Assembly: GCF_900156075.1 (NCBI RefSeq)
Contig: NZ_FTMM01000004.1
Span: forward strand, 1 to 64,000
Direction: 5' to 3'
Origin: Chryseobacterium sp. RU37D
Lineage (GTDB): Bacteria > Bacteroidota > Bacteroidia > Flavobacteriales > Weeksellaceae
DNA: 64,000 bases
In this document: positions 9,296-18,279 of the stretch, piece by piece
Layout: the number at the start of each line of letters is the position of its first letter
How positions within the stretch are numbered: position 1 is the first letter of the stretch
Position numbers and translations under genes: made by a program
The notes under the pieces: generated by a model
Told to the model about the DNA's origin: nothing
The model's input: only the letters and a program-made list of their open reading frames with translations
The model's database searches: none

Positions 9296-10837
9296 TTATT
9301 TCGTCTCGCTTACTCTTAAAATATCTCCGAAAACGCCTCTTGCAGTTACTTTGGCTCCCGCTCCGGCTCCCATAATCACAATAGGATGCTCACCATAGCT
9401 TTCCGTATAGATTTCGAAGATGGAATCGGATCCTTTCAGTTGTCCCAAAGCCGAGCTTGCAGGCACGGAAACCAGCTTTACATCAAGCTCACCCTTATCT
9501 TTTTGTAAATCGCCGTGTAAATCTCCAACATATCTCAAAACATGCCCGGGCTCCTGACTTTCTTTGATTTTTTGATATTCTTCGTCTAATTCTTTCAATC
9601 TTGAAAGGAATTCCTGTTTTGAAACTGAAAGCAGGCTTTTCGGCACAAGATTTTGAATGCTGATGTCTTCAAATTCATTAATTAAATCCAATTCTCTGGC
9701 TAAAATTAATAATTTTCTGGCGACATCATTTCCTGACAGATCTTCTCTCGGATCCGGCTCTGTGTATCCTTTTTCCAATGCTTCATTGATGATGGTTGAA
9801 AATTTATCATCTCTTAACGAAAAATTATTAAAAACATAGCTTAATGTTCCGGAGAAAACCCCTTTGATCCTTGTGATATTTTCCCCTGAAAGGTGTAAAA
9901 GCTTTATGGTATCAATCAATGGCAAACCGGCACCAACATTGGTTTCGTACAGATAACGTCTGTTATTTTTGTTCAACGTATATCTTAGTTTACGGTATTC
10001 TTCAATCGGAAGCGTATTGAAAATTTTGTTGGAAGAAACCAGATCGAAACCGTTTTCCGCCAACGCATGATAATTTTTAACAAAATCTTTACTCGCTGTG
10101 TTATCCACAACAATCAGATTTTCCAATTGATTTTCTTTTGAAAAGTTGATTAATTCCTCAATATTAGAAGGACTTTCTGCTGTGACAACCTCATCATTCC
10201 ATTTATTATCAAAACCTTTTTTATTGAAAGCAATTTTTCTTGAATTGGCAACCGCAACTACTTTCAGATCGATTTTTTTACGTTTTTTGATTTCATCCGA
10301 AGATTCTAAAACCTGCTCTATCAAAGTTTTTCCAACGTTTCCGTGACCAATAATTGCTAAATGAACTGTCTTTGGTTTTTTAGAAATTTCAGATTCGATG
10401 ATATTTTTTGCTTTTTCGTCCTGAGATGAAGTTACAACAATATTTACTCTTTTTTCCGCTGCAATTTGGTTTAAAAGCAATGGGAAAACGTTATTTCTAG
10501 CCAGTTCTGCCAACACTTTGTTGAAATCTTCCGCAACAAAGCCCAAAACCGACACATTATTTATACTGTAAATCTGAGAAACTTTCCCAGATTTTCTTTC
10601 TGCTTTGAATTCATCCATCAGACAATTGACTGCTTTTTCAGAATCACTTTCCTGAACAAGAATAGAAATTCCGTTTTCAATCGCCTGCTGGGAAATTACA
10701 CCCACACTGATTCGCGCTAATGTCAGCGCTTTGAAGATTCGTCCGTCAATCCCAATTTCACCTAAGAAATCTTCCCCATCAAATTTGATGATTGATCTGT
10801 TTTTTAAAAATTTTATTTCGCTAACATTACTTTTCAT
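9296..10837 (-). CDS. Homoserine dehydrogenase with N-terminal ACT region
   Basis: It reduces aspartate semialdehyde to homoserine, the substrate of the adjacent MetX. The 513-residue protein resembles the C-terminal two-thirds of ThrA/MetL. Residues about 1-150 look like the paired ACT regulatory region of aspartokinase, the Rossmann motif GHGNVG is at 164-169, and the catalytic domain includes GAGLPLIDT and FSGTLSYVFNNFS. The aspartokinase catalytic domain is absent. The ATG at 10837 is 3 bp after the metX stop, so the genes are tightly coupled. Feedback control by an amino acid is plausible from the ACT part but not shown. Confidence 0.88.
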   Translation of the reverse strand: MKSNVSEIKFLKNRSIIKFDGEDFLGEIGIDGRIFKALTLARISVGVISQQAIENGISILVQESDSEKAVNCLMDEFKAERKSGKVSQIYSINNVSVLGFVAEDFNKVLAELARNNVFPLLLNQIAAEKRVNIVVTSSQDEKAKNIIESEISKKPKTVHLAIIGHGNVGKTLIEQVLESSDEIKKRKKIDLKVVAVANSRKIAFNKKGFDNKWNDEVVTAESPSNIEELINFSKENQLENLIVVDNTASKDFVKNYHALAENGFDLVSSNKIFNTLPIEEYRKLRYTLNKNNRRYLYETNVGAGLPLIDTIKLLHLSGENITRIKGVFSGTLSYVFNNFSLRDDKFSTIINEALEKGYTEPDPREDLSGNDVARKLLILARELDLINEFEDISIQNLVPKSLLSVSKQEFLSRLKELDEEYQKIKESQEPGHVLRYVGDLHGDLQKDKGELDVKLVSVPASSALGQLKGSDSIFEIYTESYGEHPIVIMGAGAGAKVTARGVFGDILRVSETK

Positions 10838-10840
10838 CTT

Positions 10841-11779
10841 CTACAAAATATTTTTAATGATAGTATTTAATTGTTCGTATTCCATTAAGAAGGCATCATG
10901 CCCGTGAATTGAGGTGATCTCGTGATAGAAAACATTTTCTTTTTTCTCTTTTAGCTTTTTAAAGCACATTCGGATTTCAGAAGCGGGAAAAAATATATCT
11001 GTATCAACGGAGATCATGTGCATTCGTGCTTGGATTTTTTTTAAATAATCTTCAGTGGCATTTATATTCATCAGTAAATGATTCATCAACTTATAAGCTT
11101 TTAAACTAAATCTTTCGTTTAAAACATTTCCGTGATAAATAAGCCAATCTTCCGATTCCAATCTCTGTTTTTTCAGATTGTATTTATTTTGAAATCTATT
11201 ATTTAATGATTCCGGCGTTCGGTAGCATAACATCGCATGAATTCTTGCTTTTTGTAATGGCTCATCATTTTGATTTAATAAAAATTTCTGAACCAGACAT
11301 TGTGCATGAAGCCAATCGTGGGTTTTAAAATCGCAGGCAATAGGAATGAAAATTTCGGCAAGATCTGTTTTTTTCACTAACATTTCCCAACCGATTCCCC
11401 CTCCCAGAGAACCTCCAATAATGGCATGTAAACTTTTAATATTTAAAATTTCAAGACCTTTTAAAAAGATATTTGCCATATCTGATGGTGTGAAATCCTC
11501 ATAATCATCAATTAAAAAATTGTCATAGCCATTTCCTGGAATATTGAAGCACAAAACTGTATACTTTTCGGTATCGATTACCTGGTCTTTGCCAATTAAT
11601 TTTTTCCACCATCCTTTTTCTCCGGAAACATCCGAATTTCCTGTTAAAGCATGATTTACTAAAATGATCGGAGCAGAAAACAAGTCTTTCCCGAAAAGCT
11701 TATAGCTCAACGAGATATGATGTTCCTTACCGGAGTTGGTTTGATACAAAAAATTAATATATTTTAGTTCTGTTTTCAA
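10841..11779 (-). CDS. metX: Homoserine O-acyltransferase (MetX type)
   Basis: A 312-residue alpha/beta-hydrolase that activates homoserine with an acyl group, committing it to methionine. The nucleophile is Ser124 in GGSLGGG, the acid lies in SVDTDIFFP (near 262) and the His in IHGHDAF (near 297). VNHALTGNSD (41-50) is a typical MetX oxyanion segment. No ATG is available near the N terminus, so a TTG at 11779 is the probable start. It is the first gene of the operon, about 60 bp downstream of a SAM-I riboswitch. Acetyl versus succinyl specificity is not certain. Confidence 0.88.
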   Translation of the reverse strand: MKTELKYINFLYQTNSGKEHHISLSYKLFGKDLFSAPIILVNHALTGNSDVSGEKGWWKKLIGKDQVIDTEKYTVLCFNIPGNGYDNFLIDDYEDFTPSDMANIFLKGLEILNIKSLHAIIGGSLGGGIGWEMLVKKTDLAEIFIPIACDFKTHDWLHAQCLVQKFLLNQNDEPLQKARIHAMLCYRTPESLNNRFQNKYNLKKQRLESEDWLIYHGNVLNERFSLKAYKLMNHLLMNINATEDYLKKIQARMHMISVDTDIFFPASEIRMCFKKLKEKKENVFYHEITSIHGHDAFLMEYEQLNTIIKNIL

Positions 11780-11839
11780 TTCTATTATTTTATTATCATT
11801 GAAAATGCCACAGGAAATGGCTGAAAAGAACTTCAGTAA

Positions 11840-11944
11840 GTTATCTGTCCAAAAATAATTTTGGTAGAACGTAGCACCTTCATTGCTTGCACAAAGGGTT
11901 GCTAAGGTTTCACAGGGTCTAATCCCTCAACCTTTCTTGATAAC
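11840..11944 (-). ncRNA. SAM-I (S-box) riboswitch
   Basis: Read on the minus strand, 11944-11840 carries the S-box core: GTTATCAAGAAAGG, GAGGGATTAGACCCT, GTGAAACCTTAGCAACC, AAGGTGCTACGTTC, then ACAGATAAC. P1 is GTTATC/GATAAC, P2 includes AAGGT/ACCTT, and P4 is CCAAAA...TTTTGG. S-box RNAs bind S-adenosylmethionine and switch off methionine genes. It precedes metX and probably governs the whole seven-gene operon. No strong terminator with a U-run is visible between it and metX, so the mode of control (translation or transcription) is unclear. Confidence 0.93.
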
Positions 11945-11973
11945 ATTTTCAATATTTGAATGAACGAATGGCA

Positions 11974-11981
11974 CAAAGATA
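11974..11981 (-). promoter_or_regulatory. Putative -7 box of methionine operon
   Basis: TATCTTTG on the minus strand matches the Bacteroidota -7 consensus TAnnTTTG. It lies 29 bp upstream of the riboswitch 5' end, the right place for its transcription start. A clear -33 element was not seen. Confidence 0.5.
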
Positions 11982-12135
11982 GAACTTTTCTTTTAAATAT
12001 TTTTAAAAAAAATATTTAATATTATAAACCTTGATCAACAGACGGTTTTGAGAGCTATATTAGATATAATTCAAATTTTGTGAGTTGGAATTTTTTCACA
12101 AAAAAACTAACTTCGTAATTGAAAAGTGATGAAAC

Positions 12136-14751
12136 ATGAGTGCTGAAAAAAAAAGATTACAAGATACTAAATGGAAAAACTGGGGGCCTTACGTAAGCAA
12201 CCGCCAATGGGGAAATGTACGTGAAGATTACAGTTCGAACGGCGACGCATGGAATTTCGCCAACCACAACAATGCGGAAAGCTACGCCTATCGCTGGGGC
12301 GAAGAAGGAATTGCCGGAATATCCGATGTGAAGCAGATTTTTTGTTTCGCTTTTTCGTTCTGGAACAAAAAAGATAAAATGGTAAAAGAACGTTTCTTTG
12401 GGCTGAGCAATCCTCAGGGAAATCACGGAGAAGATATTAAAGAAATCTTTTATTATCTAGATAATACACCTACTCACAGCTATATGAAAATGGTGTATAA
12501 ATATCCCATCAATGCCTTTCCTTATGAGGATATCCGTAACGAAAACGCAAGAAGAAGTAAAAAAGAGCCGGAATATGAAATTTTTGACACGGGAATTTTT
12601 GACCAAGATGAATATTTTGATATTTTTATTGAATATGCAAAAGCGGAGCACAATGATATTTTGGTCAGAGTTACAGTTTGTAACAGAAGCCAAATTGATG
12701 CACCAATTCTAGTTGCACCGACCGTCTGGTTCAGAAATAACTGGAAGTGGGGCTATAACACATACAAAGGTCAAACAAATGCTATGCGTGATGGATGCAT
12801 CAACATCAATCATGACAGTATTCCCATTAAAAAGTTTTATTCAAGAAACACCGGTGCAGAAAGCGTTTTCTGTGACAATGAGACAAACCACCCGAAGCTA
12901 TACGATGCTCCCTATCCTGGAAATACTTATTTCAAGGACGGGATTAATGATTATATCATGTATAGTAGCAATACCATTAATCCTGAAAAAATAGGAACGA
13001 AAGCCTCTTTTTTAATTGATGAGATCATTGAAGCAGGTCAGTCGAAAACCTTTGATTTCAGATTATCTCCTAATGATCTGGATGAACCTTTTGATCAGTT
13101 TGATGAAATTTTCAAGAGCAGAATTGATGAAGCCAATGAATTTTATGATGAAATTCAGCAGGACGTCAACAGTGATGACGAGAAAAACGTTCAGCGGCAG
13201 GCTTTTGCAGGGCTCCTCTGGAATAAACAGTTTTATCACTACAATGTAGGGAAATGGCTGAAAGGCGATCCGAATTATGAAGCTCCAAGAGACTTTAATA
13301 ATTATGTAAGAAATACCGAATGGAACCATCTCCATAATAAAGATATCATCTCGATGCCTGATAAATGGGAGTATCCGTGGTATGCTACCTGGGATCTGGC
13401 TTTCCACTGTGTTCCGTTTGCAATTATTGATGCTGAATTTGCCAAAGGGCAGCTTCTTTTACTGACGAAAGAATGGTACATGCATCCGAATGGGCAGCTT
13501 CCTGCCTACGAATGGAACCTGAGTGATGTAAATCCGCCTGTACATGCATGGTCGTGCTTCAGGGTTTTTAAAATTGATGAAAAACAAAACGGCAAACCTG
13601 ACCTTTTATTTTTAGAAAAAGTTTTCCAGAAATTATTACTAAACTTCACATGGTGGGTTAACAGAAAGGATAAAAACGGAAAGAATATTTTCGGAGGAGG
13701 GTTCCTCGGACTGGATAATATCGGAGCTTTTGACCGAAATATGATTCTAAAAGACGGCCAGCATCTTGAGCAGGCTGATGGAACAAGCTGGATGGCCATG
13801 TATGCCCTGAATATGATGAGGATTGCGATGGAACTGGCTCAGTATTACCAAGTTTATGAAGATATGGCGATTAAATTTTTTGAGCATTATCTTTATATTG
13901 CAGAGGCTATGGAAAACCTGGGTGAAGGCACAAAAGGTCTCTGGAATGAGGAAGACGGCTTTTTCTACGATGTTCTCCAGCTTGGAAACGGCGACAGTGT
14001 TTCATTAAAACTAAGAAGTATTGTCGGGTTGATTCCAATGTTTGCGGTAGAGATTATCGACCATCATTTGCTTGATAAAATGCCGAATTTTGTGGAAAGA
14101 ATGGAATGGGTTTTAAAGAATAAACCTGAGCTTACTAAACTCGTTTCGCATTGGGAAGAGGAAGGACAGGGTAGAAAACATTTAATGAGTATTCTTCGTA
14201 AAAACCGCCTTACAAAAGTTTTATCAAGAATGCTTGATGAAAAAGAATTCTTAAGCCAGTACGGAATTCGTGCAATGTCTAAAGTGTATGAAGAAAATCC
14301 ATTCAAGTTTTCCGTACATGGAACTGAAAACGTAGTCTATTATACTCCTGCAGAAAGTGACAGCCGAATGTTTGGGGGCAATAGCAACTGGCGGGGACCG
14401 ATTTGGTTTCCCATTAATTTTCTGATTGTAGAAAGCTTACAGAGATTCCATTTTTATTATGGAAACAGCCTGAAGGTTGAGTTTCCGACCGGCAGCGGAG
14501 ATAAAAGAAACCTTGACGATGTGGCCCAAAATATAGGCAATAGGCTTTGTTCGATTTTCTTAAAGGATGAATATGGGCAGCGCCCTTTCAACGGGGGAAA
14601 TGCAAAGTTTAATTATGATGAAAATTTTAAAGATTATATTACATTTTTTGAATATTTTCATGGTGATAACGGCCGGGGAGTCGGTGCATCACATCAGACG
14701 GGTTGGACGGCCACTGTTGCAAAGCTTATGAAACCGAGAATGACTTTATGA
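12136..14751 (+). CDS. GH63-like glucosidase family protein
   Basis: An 871-residue protein similar to the MGH1/GH63 glycoside hydrolase group (mannosyl-oligosaccharide-glucosidase-like and glucosylglycerate-hydrolase-like enzymes). Visible (alpha/alpha)6-barrel signatures include WEYPWYATWDLAFH in the middle, EQADGTSWMAMY, and near the end FGGNSNWRGPIWFP and GWTATVAKLM. No signal peptide is seen, so it is likely cytoplasmic. It stands alone, with its own terminator after the stop, and faces away from the methionine operon. The natural substrate cannot be told; glucosylglycerate or trehalose-like glucosides are possible by family analogy only. Confidence 0.8.
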   Translation: MSAEKKRLQDTKWKNWGPYVSNRQWGNVREDYSSNGDAWNFANHNNAESYAYRWGEEGIAGISDVKQIFCFAFSFWNKKDKMVKERFFGLSNPQGNHGEDIKEIFYYLDNTPTHSYMKMVYKYPINAFPYEDIRNENARRSKKEPEYEIFDTGIFDQDEYFDIFIEYAKAEHNDILVRVTVCNRSQIDAPILVAPTVWFRNNWKWGYNTYKGQTNAMRDGCININHDSIPIKKFYSRNTGAESVFCDNETNHPKLYDAPYPGNTYFKDGINDYIMYSSNTINPEKIGTKASFLIDEIIEAGQSKTFDFRLSPNDLDEPFDQFDEIFKSRIDEANEFYDEIQQDVNSDDEKNVQRQAFAGLLWNKQFYHYNVGKWLKGDPNYEAPRDFNNYVRNTEWNHLHNKDIISMPDKWEYPWYATWDLAFHCVPFAIIDAEFAKGQLLLLTKEWYMHPNGQLPAYEWNLSDVNPPVHAWSCFRVFKIDEKQNGKPDLLFLEKVFQKLLLNFTWWVNRKDKNGKNIFGGGFLGLDNIGAFDRNMILKDGQHLEQADGTSWMAMYALNMMRIAMELAQYYQVYEDMAIKFFEHYLYIAEAMENLGEGTKGLWNEEDGFFYDVLQLGNGDSVSLKLRSIVGLIPMFAVEIIDHHLLDKMPNFVERMEWVLKNKPELTKLVSHWEEEGQGRKHLMSILRKNRLTKVLSRMLDEKEFLSQYGIRAMSKVYEENPFKFSVHGTENVVYYTPAESDSRMFGGNSNWRGPIWFPINFLIVESLQRFHFYYGNSLKVEFPTGSGDKRNLDDVAQNIGNRLCSIFLKDEYGQRPFNGGNAKFNYDENFKDYITFFEYFHGDNGRGVGASHQTGWTATVAKLMKPRMTL

Positions 14752-14754
14752 TAT

Positions 14755-14780
14755 AAGCCTCTTTTTTAAGGGGCTTTTTT
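14755..14780 (+). terminator. Rho-independent terminator after GH63-like gene
   Basis: AAGCCTC/GGGGCTT stem (one G-U pair), short AT loop, then a six-T run, 3 bp after the stop codon. Confidence 0.8.
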
Positions 14781-14828
14781 ATGGATTAATTTTAATTTAA
14801 AAAATAAAAAATGTTTTAAATATTTGAT

Positions 14829-14836
14829 TATCTTTG
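14829..14836 (+). promoter_or_regulatory. Putative -7 promoter box of a dead gene
   Basis: TATCTTTG matches TAnnTTTG and lies 22 bp before the ATG of the remnant at 14859. The promoter seems to have outlived its gene. Confidence 0.5.
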
Positions 14837-14858
14837 CACCAACAAAAACACATAAAAG

Positions 14859-15370
14859 ATGAAAACAAATTTCTTTGCTTTCCTAATTTCCTTATTAGGA
14901 CTTCGGCAATTCATTCAGAACATTTCTCGAATTGAATATTGGTTGGGTTTTTAAAATCTTAACGACAATTCGTTTTACATTAAAAACGGAAAATATCAAT
15001 ACATCGCAGAATATTTAGGACCAGAAATATATCCTATATGACAATTTCCTAAACACTGACATAAAATACAGATGTGCAGATGAATCTGAATTAGAGATGA
15101 TCAATGCTGTTTTACGACACGAAGGAAAAATAGCCGTTGTTGGCTCATATTGTACTTATTCTCCCAGTGAATGTGAATGTATAACCCCATCACCGGAGCC
15201 GTAAGATTCGATGAAAATAACAACGGATGTGATACCAATGACGAATTTTTGAGCACATGAAGCTGAAACTCAATGATGAAACAAGTACCGGAGAAACTAT
15301 TGTAGTGGAAATGGATATCAACTCAAAACTGAGAAATCCTCAATGTTATGCGATTTTATTTTTAAAATAA
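14859..15370 (+). pseudogene. Remnant of T9SS-type large extracellular protein
   Basis: Reading the three plus frames in turn gives an N-terminal hydrophobic start (MKTNFFAFLISLLG), then YDNFLNTDIKYRCADESEL, then GSYCTYSPSECEC, then ITGAVRFDENNNGCDTNDEF and LKLNDET. The order CADES...YC.F/Y.P...G..R.D..NNGCD..D matches the conserved region of leucine-rich-repeat T9SS proteins of Flavobacteria (DUF7619-type). At least three frame changes and several stops separate the pieces and most of the protein is gone, so this is a decayed, internally deleted copy. It still has a promoter box upstream. Confidence 0.65.
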
Positions 15371-15802
15371 TTAAATTGAGGGGGGAACCATTTCTCTGTT
15401 TACAAAAACTTCATAGCCAATTTCTACACTAGGCTCCAAAGTTTTAGAAACTGAGCAGTATTTCTCAAAAGACAATTGAGCCGCTTTCTGTGCTTTTTTA
15501 GGATCAATATTTCCTTCCAGCAGAAACTTTAGCTTGATTGCTTTAAAAGGTTTTGCATCCCCCATCGGAATCCTTTCCCCTTCTACTTCAGCTTTAAAAT
15601 GTGTGATTTCCTGTCTTTGCTTTTTGAGAATAGAAACTATGTCAATTCCGCTGCATCCCGCTACAGCCATCAAAATGCTTTCCATCGGCGACACTCCTTT
15701 TGCGCCGGGCTGGGAAGTATTATCCAAAAAAATTGAATTTCCCTGAGAATTGGTACATTCAAATAAAAAATCATTGTTGATTCTATTTAGTGTTATTTTC
15801 AT
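15371..15802 (-). CDS. OsmC family protein
   Basis: A 143-residue OsmC/Ohr-like protein. The two redox cysteines are seen in AVAGCSGIDIV (Cys50) and FEKYCSVSKTL (near 115), and GVSPMESILMA is a family motif. OsmC-type proteins detoxify organic hydroperoxides or fatty acid peroxides using a thiol donor; the exact substrate of this YhfA-like branch is unknown. It is cytoplasmic and stands alone, flanked by two decayed genes. The stop codon abuts the end of the plus-strand remnant. Confidence 0.9.
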   Translation of the reverse strand: MKITLNRINNDFLFECTNSQGNSIFLDNTSQPGAKGVSPMESILMAVAGCSGIDIVSILKKQRQEITHFKAEVEGERIPMGDAKPFKAIKLKFLLEGNIDPKKAQKAAQLSFEKYCSVSKTLEPSVEIGYEVFVNREMVPPSI

Positions 15803-16147
15803 TGTGTTGTTGATTGCTTTTAGGTTGCTTCTTACTTGTACAAAAGTATAAAATTACTTTTGTTTTATCTCCAGATATTATTGATACCATCGATGTTTAA
15901 GTTTTCAGGAAGGGTATAAATCGTGTCAATTACATACTTCCGAAGTTCCTGTATGATTAATTTCTTTCAAACTCAAATTTTTCAGCAATAATTTCATCAT
16001 AAATTTTCTGTTTGCTTTCGGAACTTTTGTGAATCAATGTTTGCAATTCAGAATTTTTAAAGAAAATAACCACCTATAATTTCTTGATTTATGTTAAAAC
16101 TTTAGCGGTGCAGTTTTTGTATTTTTATAAGCATAAAAGCTTAATTT
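15803..16147. other. 345 bp gap with a decayed minus-strand gene end
   Basis: On the minus strand from about 16073 to 15865 the frames read KNSELQTLIHKSSESKQKI, then YDEIIAEKFEFERN, and after a shift IIQELRKYVIDTIYTLPENL and NIDGINNIW before a stop at 15865. This looks like the C-terminal end of a helical protein broken by a frameshift. I cannot name the family. The rest of the gap up to the acetyltransferase start shows nothing clear. Confidence 0.4.
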
Positions 16148-16438
16148 ATGAAATTTGAAAATAATAAATCCGGAAACGGCGGAGTAATTACACTTAATAA
16201 TGAAATCAAGGAAGTAGGAAGATTAACCTATACTATTTTCCCGGAAGACAACAGATTCATCATTTCCTTTGTTTTGGTTCACCCGGAATTTGAAGGTCGC
16301 GGAATGGGGAAATTTTTAGTAGAAGAGGCCATAAGATTTGCCCGTGAAAATAATTGGAAAGTATACCCACATTGCTCTTATGCAAGATCTGTAATGCTGA
16401 GAATGAATGATATAGACGATATCTTTCTACAAAGATAA
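16148..16438 (+). CDS. Small GNAT-type N-acetyltransferase (COG2388-like)
   Basis: A 96-residue minimal GNAT protein. The acetyl-CoA loop is in VHPEFEGRGMGKFLVEEA (about 51-68), followed by ARENNWKVYPHCSYA, which is typical of the COG2388/YjdJ-like small acetyltransferases. The substrate is unknown. The last 12 bp overlap the end of the convergent glycosyltransferase gene. Confidence 0.85.
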   Translation: MKFENNKSGNGGVITLNNEIKEVGRLTYTIFPEDNRFIISFVLVHPEFEGRGMGKFLVEEAIRFARENNWKVYPHCSYARSVMLRMNDIDDIFLQR

Positions 16439-17398
16439 TACTTCATTCACCAAAATTTCTTCAATATCATCGGGGTAATTAACTTTAAGGTGCTGAGCTG
16501 AAGCTACCCAATTTTGAATTTCTTCCAGCTTTAAAATCTTAGAATTTGGAACTCTCATTTTGTCTAAAGCGCAGGCATTACATTCCTGTTCGTATTGATT
16601 ATGAATTGGAATAACGAATAATTTCTTGTCCATAAAAAGAGCTTCGGCAGGACTTTCAAAACCGGCGTTGCAAAGAATTCCGTCGCAGTTTTCGAAAGAT
16701 TTTAAATATTGAATTTCATCAATCGGAAAAACTTCAACATTATTTTCTTTAAACTGAAGTTTGGAATATTTAGAAAAAACCTTCCATTCAACAGGAATTT
16801 GCTTTAAAACTTTAATAATATTTTCGTCTGAAAAACTTGGAAGATAAACAAGATAAAAACCTTTTTTATCTGGATATAAATTCCTGATTTTCTTTCTGAT
16901 AACGGGTTTTTTAATCTGAGGATGGTAACTTTCAAAGTGGAAACCTATCTTTCTTTCACTCGGAACATAATATTTCAACACCAATTCTCCAAAAAAATCT
17001 CTTTTTTCAGGTTTGGGAGTTTCTTTGAATAACATTGAAGCTTGATGACTCAACTCAATCATTGGATGTTTCTTGAATTTACATGCCCAACCTGTCAATG
17101 GTTCGTAATCGTTGATGATTAAATCGTATTGTGAAAGTTCAATTTCTCTTATCGCTTTGACGGCTTCAAGAAAATTATTATCCGTAAACGTTTTTTTATA
17201 GGATAATCCTCCTTTTTTATCGTAAAGTAATGAAATTCCTTTATATTGAAAATTGACATTAAAATCAGCCTTTAATTGCGATTGATGTCCGCTGATTAAA
17301 GTATCAACCGAGGCGTATTTTTTTAGAATGGGAACAATTTCCTGCGCACGCGCAACATGTCCGTTTCCGGTTCCCTGAAAGGCATATAAGATTTTCAT
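16427..17398 (-). CDS. MurG-like glycosyltransferase (TIGR00661-like)
   Basis: A 323-residue GT-B-fold protein. The N terminus (KILYAFQGTGNGHVARAQEI) resembles the donor-independent glycine loop of MurG-like enzymes, and NAGFESPAEALFMDKKLFVIP near 240-262 is the nucleotide-sugar binding region. This type is annotated as a conserved hypothetical glycosyltransferase, and acceptor and donor are unknown. The ATG overlaps the stop of the upstream metallophosphoesterase by 4 bp (ATGA), so they are co-translated. The pairing suggests a shared job in envelope glycolipid metabolism, which is inference. Confidence 0.8.
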   Translation of the reverse strand: MKILYAFQGTGNGHVARAQEIVPILKKYASVDTLISGHQSQLKADFNVNFQYKGISLLYDKKGGLSYKKTFTDNNFLEAVKAIREIELSQYDLIINDYEPLTGWACKFKKHPMIELSHQASMLFKETPKPEKRDFFGELVLKYYVPSERKIGFHFESYHPQIKKPVIRKKIRNLYPDKKGFYLVYLPSFSDENIIKVLKQIPVEWKVFSKYSKLQFKENNVEVFPIDEIQYLKSFENCDGILCNAGFESPAEALFMDKKLFVIPIHNQYEQECNACALDKMRVPNSKILKLEEIQNWVASAQHLKVNYPDDIEEILVNEVLSL

Positions 17399-18222
17399 TT
17401 TGTAAAATTGGTTACCATTTTCAAAAGCTCGGCATTGTCTATCTCCTGAATTTCTTCCGCTGCATCATCCTGCAGCAGATGTTTTTGCTCATCATAATAA
17501 AAGATCTTCCATTCTTTGTTATCGTATTCCAAAGCAGACAGATTTTCTATCCAGTCGCCAGAATTCATATAAATGCAGGAGCCTTTTTTATTAACCACCT
17601 CACGAATCTGTGGCTGATGGATATGCCCGCAAACTACATAATCATAATGATTGTCAATAGCCAGTTCAGAAGCAGTCATTTCAAAGTCACCGATATACTT
17701 TACCGCTTTTTTTACGTTATTTTTAATCTTCTTTGAAAATGAATATTTTTCCCTGCCCATTTTCTCCAGGAACCAATTTACGATATTATTGATAACGATT
17801 AACAGATCATATCCTTTTCCGCCTAATTTTGCAATCCATTTTGAATGCTGGACAGATGCATCAAAAACGTCCCCGTGAAAAATCCAGATTTTTTTATCGT
17901 TGATATCTAAGCAGATCTTGTTGCAGACTTTAAGCTTACCCAATTCGAAGTCGGTAAACTTTCGGAACATCTCGTCATGATTTCCGGTGATGTAGTACAC
18001 ATCCGTATTTTTTGTAGCAAATGAAAGGATCTTTTTGATCACCTTCAAATGAGGTTTAGGGAAGTAAGACTTTTTGAATTGCCAGATATCAATGATATCA
18101 CCATTCAAAACTAAAGTTTTCGGTTGGATAGAATTCAGGTATCTCAGTAATTCTTTAGCCTTACATCCATAAGTTCCCAAATGAACATCCGATAAGACAA
18201 CTAATTCAATATTTCTTTTCAT
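17395..18222 (-). CDS. LpxH-like metallophosphoesterase
   Basis: A calcineurin-like phosphoesterase of about 275 residues with all the metal motifs: LSDVHLG, NGDIIDIW, TGNHDE, FHGDVFD and CGHIHQPQ. It resembles UDP-2,3-diacylglucosamine diphosphatase-family proteins, so lipid A or a similar phospholipid head group is a fair guess. The frame extends four codons further to a TTG; the ATG at 18222 was preferred. The stop overlaps the start of the glycosyltransferase by 4 bp. Confidence 0.82.
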   Translation of the reverse strand: MKRNIELVVLSDVHLGTYGCKAKELLRYLNSIQPKTLVLNGDIIDIWQFKKSYFPKPHLKVIKKILSFATKNTDVYYITGNHDEMFRKFTDFELGKLKVCNKICLDINDKKIWIFHGDVFDASVQHSKWIAKLGGKGYDLLIVINNIVNWFLEKMGREKYSFSKKIKNNVKKAVKYIGDFEMTASELAIDNHYDYVVCGHIHQPQIREVVNKKGSCIYMNSGDWIENLSALEYDNKEWKIFYYDEQKHLLQDDAAEEIQEIDNAELLKMVTNFTK

Positions 18223-18279
18223 AGTTTTATGCAAAGAAACTAATTGAAAGTTAACTATATATGAATGTTATATTATTTT

